Of a stretch of DNA of 64,000 nt, positions 24,568 to 37,204 are shown one piece after another. Numbering within the stretch: position 1 is the stretch's first letter; each line of letters opens with the position of its first letter. The notes under the pieces are model-generated. The model searched no databases, had not been told where the DNA came from, and saw nothing but the letters and a program-made list of their open reading frames with translations. Both the position numbers and the translations under genes were made by a program. The stretch comes from Gentiana macrophylla (Eukaryota; Streptophyta; Magnoliopsida; Gentianales; Gentianaceae): positions 67,433,383-67,497,382 of the forward strand of contig CM047805.1 in the NCBI GenBank assembly GCA_026214975.1, in the 5' to 3' direction.

Positions 24568-26137
24568 CCTACTACTTCCAATTTGTACCACACTTGGTTC
24601 CCACGACTTACATGCTCATCAAGGAGGTTAGCATCATCTGCTCTTCCCACGAGTTCTTGCAACTATTGCGGGGTCTTCAACCAACTCTTCAATTACTTCT
24701 TCAACTACCACAGAGAGTTCGAGTTGGTGGTTTCTTGTGGTTCTTGATAGATACTCTGGCCGAGGCTCGAGAGTCGATGAAGCTGCTGTATATCTTCAAC
24801 AGATTGCTCAACAACAACCTGTCCAGCATCAGTAGACTTGACAACCTCTTCAGGTGAGGAGTCAGTAATCTCCACAGGCTTGATTATGGTCAAAGGCTCA
24901 GCCTCAATAGCCTCTTCTTCCTCTTCTACTGATGCTTCCTCTTGGGCTCTTTGTGCCTCCAAGCTTTTTAGTTCTTTCCCTTTTCCATGTTTCTGTTTAT
25001 GGATAATTTCTTTTCTCCTTTTGGAAATGGGTTCATCATCCTTCTCAGCCACAATAGACTTCCTCTTTCTACTGGCTTCTTTATGTTGTTCCCTCAGAAT
25101 TTCAACAACAGTTTTTCCTTGCGGCAGCGAGGTCGATAACCTCCACTGAACCCTCAATGAGACTCGGCGATGCATCTTTGTTTGCTTCCTTATTTTCTTT
25201 GAAGGCTTTGATACTTGATTTGTCTTCCTTGCATCTCCACCCTTTCTTTTCTCGGTGACTTTCTTTGGTGCGGCGAGGTTTATGATTTCTTTTAGGTTGC
25301 TTGACCTGCTCACCACCAGCATCACCATCATCTCCATCATTATCATCATCAGCAACTTCTTCAAGCAACCTCTTCATCATCATCTAGACCGGGAATAGCA
25401 TCATCAATTTCCTTCTTGTATCTAGGTGATTGATCTTTTGAGATGCTACATCGAGGATTTCCAAATGATTCGGCGAGTGCGAATCATTAATCTAAGCGAG
25501 CCTTGGATTTTCTCTTTCCTTCCTTTTCTTCCTTGGCTACCTTCTTCATGGAATGGATGAAATAGCCAGCCCAATCGAACTTCATGCTCCTACAGATGAT
25601 TATCATCGGCTCTATCTTGAGTCACGATAGAGTATCCATACTTCCACTAGTCCAAGTATGTTTTTAGCAATGAGTTTGCTCGGTGAGGTTGTATTCATAT
25701 CAATATATGCTGCGAGCTGATGTCCGGAATGGATTTGGTGGCTGCATTTGTTTTGATTTGATCTACAAACGCCATCTTGTCCAATCCCATTGCTTTAGGA
25801 TTGATTGAGCCATCCACCACTTCATCAAATCCAAAAACTTCCCTCGTGAGACTTGAGGAAATTTCTATTTCTTGTCCATTCACGGCCATTTTAAATGCTT
25901 GATTCCTTCTGTATTTGAATGTTTCTCGAAGCCCGACAACATTTGTATATGAGATTGTCTCAGTCTTATATTCAACACATTCTCGAGACCGGCATATCTC
26001 CTTATTCTTCGACCAATGTTAATGGCCAATTGATTCTGTTTGCATCCACAACAAAGCCTCTAACACTTTGGCTTGATTCAATCCGGACATCAACCTTTTC
26101 CGCCATTTGTATGAGAAAGAGAGATGAAGAAGATTGA
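24568..26137 (-). pseudogene. Extra ORF of element C, minus strand
   Basis: Minus-strand frames include a short piece starting MAEKVDVRIESSQSV (about 26105), a second starting MAVNGQEIEISSS (25889-25695), and a long charged part (25383 to 24705, two overlapping frames) with KPRRTKES, KRRKEIIHKQKHGKGKE and a Glu-rich stretch, ending in LW. It is strongly basic, then acidic, and probably coiled. It lies downstream of pol of element C, like the equivalent in element A. No known domain is recognised. Confidence 0.5.
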
Positions 26138-26575
26138 TTCTCAAATCTGTGTTCACCACAGTGTAAAAATCATGATGATAAAGTAGATTTTGCAAGTAGA
26201 GAATTTCTTTGAGATATGGCTGTATAAATAGGCGGTGGGTGGTTGTGGCAGCCGATCGATTGCGTACATTGATGCTTGACCATGATTAATCTGAATAAAT
26301 ATTGTCTTGACACGTGGCCCATTACTTCTCCATAATGTTTGTAACCGTTAGATCGTGTTAGCTGCGGTTATAAAGGATAGAATAAATATCCCGCCAGTCG
26401 CTTTTTGACTTTAATAACTTTGGTGTGTAACGTTCCATTCGGCCGGGGTGGTCCTCGGCGAGGGTGGGCACGGCGATCTGGCGATAAGGTGCTTGACTGA
26501 CTCTTTGATCAAGTGACTCTCTTGATCCTTGCTTTCTCCTTGTTTTGTTCAATTGATAATACAAGATGAAGTTTA

Positions 26576-26739
26576 ATACCAATGACGATCATCAAGTGAG
26601 CTCACCCAACATGACAAAGACCAATCCCTTGGCAAGCCTCATTTGCTCAATTGTCCAAACATAAGTACATGGAATTGTTGATACCAATGACTAATCTGCT
26701 AAGTGAGCTCACCCAACATAGCAAAGACTAATCCCTTGG
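26576..26739 (-). repeat. Two-copy tandem repeat downstream of pol of element C
   Basis: A block of about 57 bp containing GTGAGCTCACCCAACAT and CAAAGAC/ACTAATCCCTTGG occurs at 26576-26632 and again at 26681-26739, about 106 bp apart. A related block sits in the same place in element A (about 15190-15225). Confidence 0.65.
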
Positions 26740-26764
26740 TGAATTCCAGTACATTCGCTGAATA

Positions 26765-29551
26765 TCAGTCAACTTTGATAATTCCAAGTTCAGTCCTTAA
26801 TTTGGCAAATCTTTCACTGTCAAGTGGTTTAGTGAAGATATCAGCAAGTTGATCTTCAGTAGGGATGTATAGAACCACCACATCTTTCTTTTCAACATGA
26901 TCTCTTATAAAATGATGTCTCACATCAATGTGCTTGGTTCTTGAGTGCAAAGCGAGATTTTACTGTGATTGCAATTGCACTTGTGTTATCACACATAATT
27001 GGAATTTCCTTTTCTTCAATTCCATAATCCCTTAATTGTTGTCTTAGCCATAGTACTTGTGCACTGACAACTTCCAGCGACAATGTATTCGACAAGGAGT
27101 GGAAGTTGATATAAATTTTGTTTCTTCTTTGAACCAGGAGACCGGTCTATTTCCATTAACTAACGGAGTTCACGAGGTGCTTTTTCTATCAATCTTGCAT
27201 CCAGCATAATCGAATCTGAATAGGATATAACTTTGAAGCTTCCTTCCTTGGAATACCATATCCTACTCCCAAAGTCTCTTTTAGGTACTTGAGAACTCTT
27301 TTGGCGCACCTAAATGACTTTCTTTAGGTTTAGATTGAAATCTTGCACAAACACCTACTGACAAAGGATATATCAGTCTGTGGCGATAAGATACATGTTG
27401 CCTATCATCATACGTATAAAGGTCGATCAACATCTTTGCCTTCTTTATCTTCATCAATCTGATATTTGTACTTATAGGGGTTGAATTTTTAGTGCTATTT
27501 TCCATACCAAACTTCTTGACAACTCCTTGGTATACTTGGTTTGATGAATGAAGATTCCATCTTTCATTTGTTTAACTTGCAATCCCAAGAAGTAATTCAT
27601 TTCTCCCATCATACTCATTTGAAATTTGTTCTTTATTAGATTTGCAAACTTTTCACAAAGTAAATCATTTTAGAACCAAGATTATGTCATCAACATAAAT
27701 CTGTACCCAGTAGAGTCTTTGTCCCTTTCATTGATTACGAAAAGTGTCTTGTCAATGGTGCCTTTTGTAAATCCATTGTCCACCAAGAATTGAGATAGAG
27801 TCTCATACCAAGCTCTTGGTGCTTGTTTTAATCCATAAAGTGCTTTGTTGAGTCTATACACTTTATCTTCTTGATCTTTAACTTCAAATCCAGGAGGTTC
27901 TTTGTATATACACTTCCTCCTCTAGAGTGCCATTCAAAAATGCACTTTTGACATCCATTTGATATACTTTGAAGTTCTTATATGCAAAGCATGTGCCAAG
28001 AATAATCCTATAGCTTCCAATCTTGCAAATGGTGCATAAGTTTCATCAAAATCTATTCATACCTTGAGAATAGCCTTTTGCAACTAGTTTGGCCTTATTC
28101 CTTACAATGGTTTGATTCATCAAGTTTATTTTTGTATACCCATTTAGTACCAATGATATTTGCATGACTTGGCCTTTCAACTAGTGTCCAAACTTGATTT
28201 CTTTCAAATTCATTTAATTCTTCTTGCATAGCAATTATCAATCTGGATCACGAAATTGCTTCTTCAACAACTTTAGGTTCCATTTGAGATAGAAAACAAG
28301 TAAACATAGCTTCCAGGTTGTCTTTAGTCTAACACCTTCTTTGTACATTGCCAATGACATTGATGGGTGATTCCTTAACCATTGTGGATTACGGTTATTT
28401 TGATTATCATGAACCTCATCTTGATGGTCTGCTTTGTAGCCTTCTTTCTACGAGGGGTTATTGGATCCTTGAAGCTGCCGATTGTTGCATCAGTAACATT
28501 ACGGCGAGGGTGTTAGGCGAAGCGATGTCGGAAACTTTCAAGTCATTGGTGTATAGCATCTTTGTATTATTTGCTTGACCCAATACCTTCGGTAGCAATG
28601 CTTCCACAAATCATTGTCTGCTGCTTATTTAAAGTCTGTTTCTTCTTTCGGCAACCCCTTGTTTCTTTGAGGTGTACAGTGACTTGACAAGTTGATGTGG
28701 TACACCATTACATTCACAATATTCTCTTATAACTTTGTTGAAATTGAGTGCCACTGATCGTCTTATCTCTATTCTTGTTAAACTTTTCTCGTTACGTAAT
28801 CTCTTCAAAAGATTAGGCATGCTTTGAAGTGTTTCACTTTTCTTGTTCATAAAAATCACCCAAGTGTATCTTGAATAATCATCACAATCACTAAAGGTCT
28901 ACTTCTTTCAGTTACACTTGTTGGAGTTATGGGTCCAAATAGATCCATATGCATCGGCTCCAACACTCTATTAGTTGATTATTTAGTTTTTGATTTGAAA
29001 CTTGAGTTTATCTATTTACCTGTGACATGCATCACATATAGCATCCTTTTTGAATGTGATCTCGAGGTAAAGCAAGCACCGACTTCTTCTTCACCAGGCG
29101 ATTGATATCATCAAAGTTTAAGTGATTCAACTTCTTGTGCCATAACCAATTTAGTTAGACTTGGTATGCCTGATCGAAGCGAGTTGCAGGCTATGGTAGA
29201 CCAATCACAACATACATGTTTTGTTGTCTTACCCGGCCAAGTACAATTTGATAACCTCTTTCACTTAATGACAATCTGATTGTTTTTGTCAAAAGTGACC
29301 TGTATCCCATATCCTTGAATTGTCGATTGCTCAAGCAAGTTGTAGTCAGTCCTTCCACATATGCAACATTCTTGATTGTAAGTCCATTTACGATAAGTGT
29401 GCCGTATCCTCTTGTATATCCAGGTGTATTCTTGTTGCCAAAATTCACCCTTGGACCATCTTTTGCCACAAAGTTTGTTAAATGATTGCTTATTCTTTGT
29501 CATAATGTGGAACATCCACTTTGTCAAAGTACAGAGACTGCTGCAAAACAA
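26765..29551 (-). pseudogene. pol of element C, minus strand (degenerate)
   Basis: Reading downwards: a protease remnant near 29510-29530 (YFDKVDVPHYD frame, Asp kept but frame broken), integrase parts including RTEIR and KEAAE-like pieces (28860-28630), RT with YVDD at 27697-27686, RNase H near 27130-26960, and the polyprotein end [17 protein letters not shown] with stop at 26765-26767. It is closely similar to element B. Confidence 0.85.
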
Positions 29552-29559
29552 AGTTAATG

Positions 29560-31930
29560 CATTTTAGGTACCCAAACTGTTTGGGTCCATGATGATCGAT
29601 GCTTAAGCATGACCCTTGGTATGTTTCCATAAGGTCTTCTCTGAATGTGTCATACTTTGGTTCTTACTTTGGTTCATACATGTATTCCACACATCCATAA
29701 GTTTTCCACGATGAGTTGTGCGGGAATCCACATATGTTTTACGGCCTTTTGGTTCATAATCTTTTTGTTTGAAGTGATTCTTGGTGTGCCAACATTATTA
29801 TAACCATTTGTTTCTTTGTCTGTTAGGAACAACCACCTGTAATATGGAGTCTGTTGAGGTCTTGTATAAGTCCTCTGTGATCCCGATGCCTAGGTTTTAC
29901 CACTAGTTTGCATGGTTATACTTGTTGTTTCCCCAACGATCGTGTCTGAAGTATTCAATCATCATCAGGTGAGAGCAGTCTGCCTTTCCCACCGAGATAA
30001 GTATCCACTTGAATGATTAACATTTTGGGTTTAGGATTCTTATCCTTGGAGTATTTCTGTTTCTTGCCCATACGTCAGTCCAGCCCGGACTTGTGGCAGT
30101 GCCTTCTATCGTGAGCTTAGAAACCTGAATGATCCTCTTTTAGATTTACTCTTTTTGTTAGAATTTGTTAGATTCTTTGACTTGATTTTGCTTGCCAAGC
30201 ATTCTCATTGGGGTTTCTTGCCTCAACAATCTTCTTGGGAGTTGGATCTAGATGCGAGTACAAACTTAGGACCAGTGCAGTCACCAGGATTCAGTTTACC
30301 TTACAGGATCCCTCTTGTTAGATTATTGAGTTTCCAAATCAAACCATTCTATCACCGTAAGGCTTTCCAGTTTGTATGCTGTGGAGGAACAAGATGGTTC
30401 AGCAGTTCGAGTGATGGATGATGTGAGGCTTCTGTGGATTACATCCCACATCTTTCCTTACCTTTGAGAACCACTTAATTGAACTCAATCTTCCAACTAA
30501 CTCAGAACAACCTTTTGGCCTTACAATCTCATAGCAGTTGTATTCCTCCTCGATTGATTAAGGATGGCATCAAAGTCTCATTATTGTCGGAATTTCTGGG
30601 ATTTGAACCACAAGTTGATTCCACAATCACTTCCAGTGAGAGTATTGATGAATCTGATGTTTGTATACCTCCTCGAGTTTCATCCATATTGGCCATCAAA
30701 GCATAATCTTCCATATACTGCAACGATGCGGTGTCATCCCGATTCATTTCCTTTTGAGTTCCATCATACCACGATTCATGTTCGGCCAACCATAGCCTTC
30801 TTGCCATGTCTTCTTTGTTGACTCTTGGTCTTGGTGAGTCACAGACAATCAGTCTAAAATTTCGAGGCTTCTTCTGATTGAAACAAAGATAATGAGTTCA
30901 CTTGCCTTGTTTTAACTTCGGGGACCGAGTCGAGGTTTGAAGTGTCACTGGTTTCTTTCACAATGAAAGCATGAGATAGTCATTGATCTTTTCTTTGGTT
31001 CTTCTTTCCTTCTTCCATTGAGGCCTCTTTGTGGAAATTTCTTGAAGGAGCTTTCCAGTTTCATCATCTGATTTTCTTGCTCAGTTGGGCAATCTGCTCT
31101 TACATTTCATCCAGTGAGATCATCTTGTCCTCTTGATGTTTCTTCTTGATGTGAAGCGAGCCAATCTACAGTGATCTTTAGCTCTTCCTTTTTCGATTTA
31201 ATTACAAGCTTTTGCTAAATTCATAAGCCTTGAGATACAAAACAATTTGAAAGTGTCTTCTTATTAACTTCCTCATTTCTTTATTAAGTCACCTTCATTT
31301 TTCCAAACATCTTTTTGGTGAAGCTTCCAAGATTTTGGTGTTTATTTCTTCTTTTGAATAACTTACACTCGCGAAGTAAGTTCGTTCGAGATGCATTGAA
31401 TCTTGATTCCATTTGCTCCAATGGTTTCATTTGCTTGCCTCTTGAACTTTTGGAACCTCTTTGCAGCCCTGTGATTTTATTTTCTTTATTGCATCAGTGC
31501 CTTCTGGATCAATATATCTTGTCCCAAAGTTCCTTTGCGGTTTGCAATCTTTTAACCTAAATGCCATGCATGCTGCTCATCGAGTTATGCCAAATGATGT
31601 CAATACTTAATATTGTTGAGAGTTTAACTCTTTCGATCTTACGCATTTCCATTCTCTTTTTGGTTTAGGAATGTGCTCGAGTTGTATCACCTTTATTCTT
31701 TGCGCTTGAAAGTAATCTCAGGTGGTCCATAGTTAGATACATCCATCATCTCGTCATGAGTTTACTGACAAGGTATACCGCATTCGGCGTTTATACTCAT
31801 CAAATCTATCTAGAGGCACATCGACATAGTTACGGCATCTTGTGTATTATCCACTGATGCAAGTCTTTGAAAATCTGATGGCAAGAAAGAAAGTTTCAAA
31901 GAATTTTCACAGCCACAATAAGTAGTTACT
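29560..31930 (-). pseudogene. gag of element C, minus strand (degenerate)
   Basis: The gag region is read in pieces: DRFDEYKRRMR near 31800, the UBN2 core near 31560-31300, a charged part at 30807-30529 (DYALMANMDETRGGIQ, matching YALMANMDEARR in element B at about 20190), and the basic tail with GKGRLL near 29990. The expected start ATG is GTG here (about 31867). It is not a working gene. Confidence 0.7.
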
Positions 31931-31954
31931 TGAGCGAAGCTGCTCCGTGCGAAT

Positions 31955-32314
31955 TGTTGGTCCGTAGAAAGGCTTTGGTTAAGTTTAGAGGAGGTTGAAT
32001 AAACTTAGCGCAAAACTTTAGGTTTAACAAATTTTTGCAGCTGGCGAATTTTGTTGATTTACTTGAGAGTGTGCGATGATAAATGATAGTCTGCGATGAT
32101 AGTTGAGTTTGCTTTGAATTTATGCGTGATGGAATTATATCAAAATTAAGCCTTAATACTTGTTGTTAAATATGATGCTAAGTATTAGATACTCGATGTA
32201 GTGCAAGTGTGTGATTTGATTTGCTAGATTAGAGTAAGTTGATGTGTAAAATAAACTAAGTGCAAAATACTTAAATCTTTGAAAGTAAGTAGGCGAAGAT
32301 TTTTATAGTGGTTC
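31955..32314 (-). mobile_element. 5' LTR of element C, minus strand, cut by the assembly gap
   Basis: On the minus strand the sequence ends GGACCAACA at 31955, after the CCTCTAAACTTAACCAAAG block seen in LTR B. It can be followed through the block equal to LTR B 18595-18650 until the N run. The adjoining primer site is degenerate (ATTCGCACGGAGCAGC). Confidence 0.75.
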
Positions 32315-32414
32315 NNNNNNNNNNNNNNNNNNNNNNNNNNNNNNNNNNNNNNNNNNNNNNNNNNNNNNNNNNNNNNNNNNNNNNNNNNNNNNNNNNNNNN
32401 NNNNNNNNNNNNNN
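32315..32414. other. Assembly gap, 100 N
   Basis: This is exactly one hundred N, a conventional placeholder for a gap of unknown size. It falls inside an LTR, which suggests a repeat-induced assembly break. Confidence 0.98.
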
Positions 32415-34116
32415 ATTTTGATTCGTTTTGTAAAGGGGTATTCTTAAATGAATTTTAGGTGTTCAACTTGCGAATTTAATTATGAGTTTAATTATTCATT
32501 ATTATTTCTCTTTTTGTTTACTATATATTCGTATTTTTATGCTTGCCGGTTGATCTTCTCAAAGAAAAAAAAAAAAAAAGAATAAAAAAAACAAAAAAAA
32601 AAGCTATTTATTGTTGTTGTATGCTTCAGGAAAGAAAAGAAGTAATAGGACATGACTATATTATTTTTTTAATCAGTAGGATATATCCTATTTGCTGCAG
32701 GATGCCGTAGAAAGGAAAATAAAAAATAATAAAAATAAAAATATGAAGAACTTTGGAGAAAACTAAAGTTTTTGAAAGAAAAGGATGATTTAATAAATAT
32801 ATAATGTATAGTTGTTGTGTTGTGTTATTTACTTTTAGAAAATATGAATAAATGATTTGGTTGGATAATGATTTTGTGGCTAATGTTATTTCAATATTAA
32901 TTGAATGGTGGTTTTTCCTAATGAGCTTAAATAAAATTAAATGAAAAACAAACAAGCCTCGATTGAGATTTATGATCGCGTTGGTTCTGCAATGGACGTA
33001 ATCTTTTAAAGGGAGTTGAAGTTTAGGACCGCCGGAAGGGCATGAAAGGGCTTGTGGCTTTGAAGAACTAGGTTTCATCATATGTTCTGTAGAATTGCTT
33101 GTGCATTATCCGTGTCTAGATGTCTAGGAAAGAGAGTTGAGTTTGTGAGGGAGCTTATTTGAAAATACTTAAGTGGCTAGCTAATAATGAATAATAATAC
33201 ATACTTGTGTAGCTAAAAGACTAAACATCATGTCTCATTCTTGGTAAGGCACAAGTCTATATCGCAATGTGTAGGTTTTGGATAAAACTAGTAAACTTGT
33301 CGTGCCTTTCAGAGGCACCAGGAGTAGAGGGTACTAGTGGAGGGATAACTCTCTTGGCCATTGAGAGGGCACCGTGGAGTAGAGGACTTCACCGAATCGA
33401 TACTATCGTGGACTAGCCATGGCTATTAGTGTGATCCACTAATAAAGTTGCACCCAGATACTTAAGTGGTGAGTAGCACCATGCGTAGTGCCCTTGAATC
33501 TTTGGTGTAAACCATGATAAGCTGTTCTAAACGATATAGTCATGACATGTTGATGGACATGAAGTGAACCTTAGATTGAGTTGGTCTCAGAAAAGATGTA
33601 CTTATTAATTATAAAACTTGTTAAAGAGCCTTAGTTAATTTGTAGCTTCTACCTCTTGTTGAGTACTTTGTACTTATCTCAAATGCATTGTTTTTCTATG
33701 TGTTTGAGGGCGTAAAGATGAAACAGTAGGTCTAGAGTTCGAGGCGACTTTTGATGACGACGTTTGAGGATACCGTTGGAGTTGAAGCGTTTATTTATTC
33801 TAATTTTCTTTTATACACATTAGATACGTTGTTCTTTGGAAACGTTATATTTTCTTTTAGTATTCTTTTTGAAGGTTTAGTACGCTTTAGATTTCGTTTG
33901 GTTTTCCAAATGTAATAAATGTTACATTTCTATCCTTAGTATGTTGAGTTCTTTCATAGTAGCATTTATGATATTTTGCCGAGTCTTTTAGCTTCAGTTT
34001 GCTAAACTCGATTCGACATAGTAGAGGATTATGATAACATTAAATTTATTTAATGCTATACGCTATGAACGCTCTCTTCCTCGATAAGGACTCGGGATTT
34101 GGGAGCGGGCGTTACA
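32415..34116 (+). mobile_element. Chromovirus-like gypsy LTR, right part
   Basis: It ends GGGAGCGGGCGTTACA, the form of ending seen again at 63783-63792 (GGGGCGTTACA). It contains GGACTCGGGATTTGGGAGCG just before the end. No primer site follows, so this is a 3' LTR or solo LTR; its start is lost in the gap. No coding frame is convincing. Confidence 0.5.
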
Positions 34117-34432
34117 AATAAAAACTTAATTTAAAATAAATATAAATAAAGATAAAACTAGATAAACATCACTTAAAAATAATTTATTTCAACTCAACTC
34201 AATCCTATAAAATTCTATTTGATATCATCCTTATATTGAGATTTAACTGCTCTAATATCTGCCATACTGAATCATCGATGGATCACTGAGGCATTGACGT
34301 ATATACCCCCCATAGCAAGAACAAATTATAAAATAATCAAATGGGCATGTATACCCATTCAATAGTTTCATTTATGCTTTATTACTTCCTGTCGTTTTGA
34401 TAGGGCTTATATAGATGATATCTTTAAGACAT
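34117..34432. other. AT-rich spacer without recognisable features
   Basis: This non-coding stretch lies between the gypsy LTR end and the start of the copia D LTR. I see no gene or repeat here. Confidence 0.4.
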
Positions 34433-35040
34433 TGTTAAATGGCTAATCAAAAGTTGTTTAAGATTAGGTCTTCGATACGGAAGTGAGATCGAGAGGAGGC
34501 AAGTAAAAGCTTAAATATTGTTGTCAAGTGTGACTTGATATATACATCCGCCGGAATTAAATATGTGTGGTCACCGAGAATGATGGTATGTTGATCGGGA
34601 GTATTCAAGTCTCGGGAGATCACAATGGTGGAAGTGCATGTGGTCCGTCTGTCATCCGTGAGTAGTCTGTTGAGTTTTGAATACTATTTGAGTTCTACGC
34701 CTTGTTTGCTTGGTAACACACCGGTGAAGTAGTCTTCGGTCCACATCTGGGAATTTAAGGAATTCACGGGGGACATAATGGCGGTTAGAAAGGTTAGAAT
34801 TTCAATACTATAAATACACAATATGGTAATCAATGTAAAGTGTGGATCGACTATTGGTGAATGTTCGTGCATAATAAAATATTTCCATTTATGTCTCTGG
34901 AGTAGTCAAGACAACGCCGGGAACCACGCTCAATCATTGTGTTCTTCTTGTTTCCGCACTCTGATTTCTCCATTATCCATTTCAAGTTAGGATCGCTTGT
35001 TTGTTCTTTACTTGTCTTAGATCCATATCCTGTTATAACA
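34433..35040 (+). mobile_element. LTR of copia element D (5' LTR)
   Basis: It starts TGTTAAATGG and ends CCTGTTATAACA, about 608 bp. A TATA box CTATAAATAC is at 34807-34816. A degenerate primer site AATGATATCAAAGAG follows (35042-35056), then the gag. The left boundary is inferred from the TG start only. Confidence 0.6.
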
Positions 35041-35086
35041 AAATGATATCAAAGAGTAGGTTTAGGGAATTTGTAGTTGAACGGAG

Positions 35087-35416
35087 TTGATCTTTACCAA
35101 GACTATGATGATGCTTGAATTTAGTGATCAAAGGTATGTTCTTTCACAAGAAAATCTATTGGAAATTAATGTGAAAATCGACAAGTTTACAGGAAGAAAT
35201 ACTTTCAGTCTATGGCAAATCAAGATGCAGTCCTTGTTGAAGCAACAAGAGTTGGGGACTCTTTTATCTGGTAAAAGGATGCCAGTTCCGATGGGGCTGC
35301 CAATCTGGAGGAGAAAGCACATTCCGCCATCATGTTGTGCTTGTCAGATGATGTTATCGCAGAAGTTGCTGAAGTGGACGCCGCTGCGGGTTTATGGCCA
35401 AAGCTAGAATGCATGC
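35087..35416 (+). pseudogene. gag of copia element D, 5' part
   Basis: The frame contains VKIDKFTGRNTFSLWQIKMQ and continues, after shifts, to LWPKLEC. This is the gag type found in TNT1/Tork-like plant copia elements. The reading is cut at 35416 by the solo LTR and continues at 37205. Confidence 0.75.
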
Positions 35417-37204
35417 TGTTGGAAATAAAATTTATGTTTTGATGATGATTCATCAGTTATTCAGTTATTGTTTTTAACCCCTTTGATGAAGTGTCATAAC
35501 TAGCTGTTATAGTGAAAAGCAAAAAGACATCTAGAAATGAATGTATATGATTTATTGAGTCCGATACTTGTATAGGTTAATCAGATTCAAACATTGTAAT
35601 AGAATAGGATGGCGAGAAAGCTGAGTATATACTGAGTTTACAAAAAGAGTATTCATAAGAAGAACTGACTTTATCAAAAGGACTGAATACAAACTAGAAC
35701 TAAAGAAGGTAAGTTCGCTGAGGGACATAGACTCATTTGGCTTATCTGAAGTGAAGGCCGAGGAATAAAATCAATAAATGAAGAACCGAGGACACAAACT
35801 CGGTTATTGAAGAATGAAGAACGAGGTTCAAACTCAGTTTATGAAGACCAAAGCCGATACTATAAGGTTAGAATTCAGTGCAAGACTCAGAATCACCTAA
35901 ACTGACTTTATGGATCTTGTTTAAAAAGGACAATGTTACCCATAATACATAAGGACAATAATATCTTAGATAAGTTATAAGTTATGGTGTACTCTAATTA
36001 AGTCAATATAAATTAGATGAAAAATAGAGTACTAAGTTTTGAAGAAGAGTAAAAGCTCAGTTAATGCTCTAAACTGAAAAATGACTCACTTAGTTTTCTG
36101 AAAGCTTAAAACTGACCAATCCTAAAATACTCAGTTTTAGAGCTTTCAATCGAATGTTACAATATAAGCATTTTCATTGGATAATGTACCGATTTGTCAG
36201 AAAGGGTCACCGACAATCAACAGAGCAATGAGGACTCACCAACGGCTACAAGAATTCAAATTCAAGCAAGATAAACGGTGAATGACCCCATAAATAGACC
36301 ATACATCAAGAAGAGTGGTGGAGTTCTAAGGATAAATTTGTTAAGAAGATTCAAGTAAAAGGGAAGTGAATTAATAAGAACTCCTGTTGTATGCTTTATT
36401 GCTAGATCAAGAAATCTTCAAAGTGTTCTTAAGCATTCAAAGAAGCATCAAGATCAAACATTTGGAAAGAAAAAAAAACAGAGCTTGAGCAAATCATATA
36501 CATCAAGAAGAAAAAGTTCAAATCACAAATTGAATCATAGTCATTGATTCAAGTCTCAACTTTGATTTTATCAAAGGTTTTAGATTGTGAAACACCAAGA
36601 ATGTTTGAAAGACAGTTGAGGGCAGTCAGGAAGACGGTGTTTGTTATGATCTGGTGAAGAGTCCACACAACCCTTCAAGGACCAGTGGTGCAAGTTGTTG
36701 CAGAGCAGCAATCTTACCTGTTCTATAGTTGCTTAAATAGTGAAACTAGGGATTAGTGAAGGACTATCAGTTTGGAACTTTTTGTAACCAAATACCTCAA
36801 AGAGTTCTAGTGGAATTTTCCTCCGCATCAGTGGGGAAGAGAGCACTGATTGGATTACACCACCTAGAACCTCTATAATTCTTGTTTATTTACTTTATGC
36901 ATTTACTTACCGCATTCTAGTTTATATTTAATCAGATCATAAACTTAGCAAACAATAGAAACTAAGTCAACACAGCATTGCATTATTATTTACAAACTGA
37001 TAACTGAAAAATCGAAAGGCTTTAATATATCCGGCGCCGGTTAACTCTGTTTGAGCACAAGTAGGTTAGACTTATACTCAGCGAAGTTACCTTAACTCCA
37101 CACAAGTTTGAAGCTTAACCTAAGTTGTTTCAAATCTAGGTTTTGGGGACAAGTTTATTCACCCCTTCTTCTAAAATTGTGTTAGCCTTTTCACGGGACC
37201 AACA
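35417..37204 (+). mobile_element. Solo Sirevirus-like LTR inside gag of element D
   Basis: It starts TGTTGGAAAT and ends GGGACCAACA, 1788 bp. It carries the family blocks CTAGCTGTTATAG, TTGTATAGGTT and GATTACACCACC, and a TATA-like CATAAATAG (36290-36298). It has no gag, pol or primer site. The flanks are CATGC on the left and CATGT on the right, a 5-bp target duplication with one change. It arose by LTR-LTR recombination of a full element of the family to the left. Confidence 0.85.

Noticed and set aside
24838..25149. A Ser-rich plus-strand frame of 103 codons
   Set aside because: It is the shadow of the minus-strand extra ORF of element C, whose charged composition gives Ser/Phe-rich frames on the opposite strand.
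32656..33081. A 141-codon minus-strand frame
   Set aside because: Low-complexity Ile/Phe/Leu-rich reading in AT-rich LTR DNA next to the gap; no motif.
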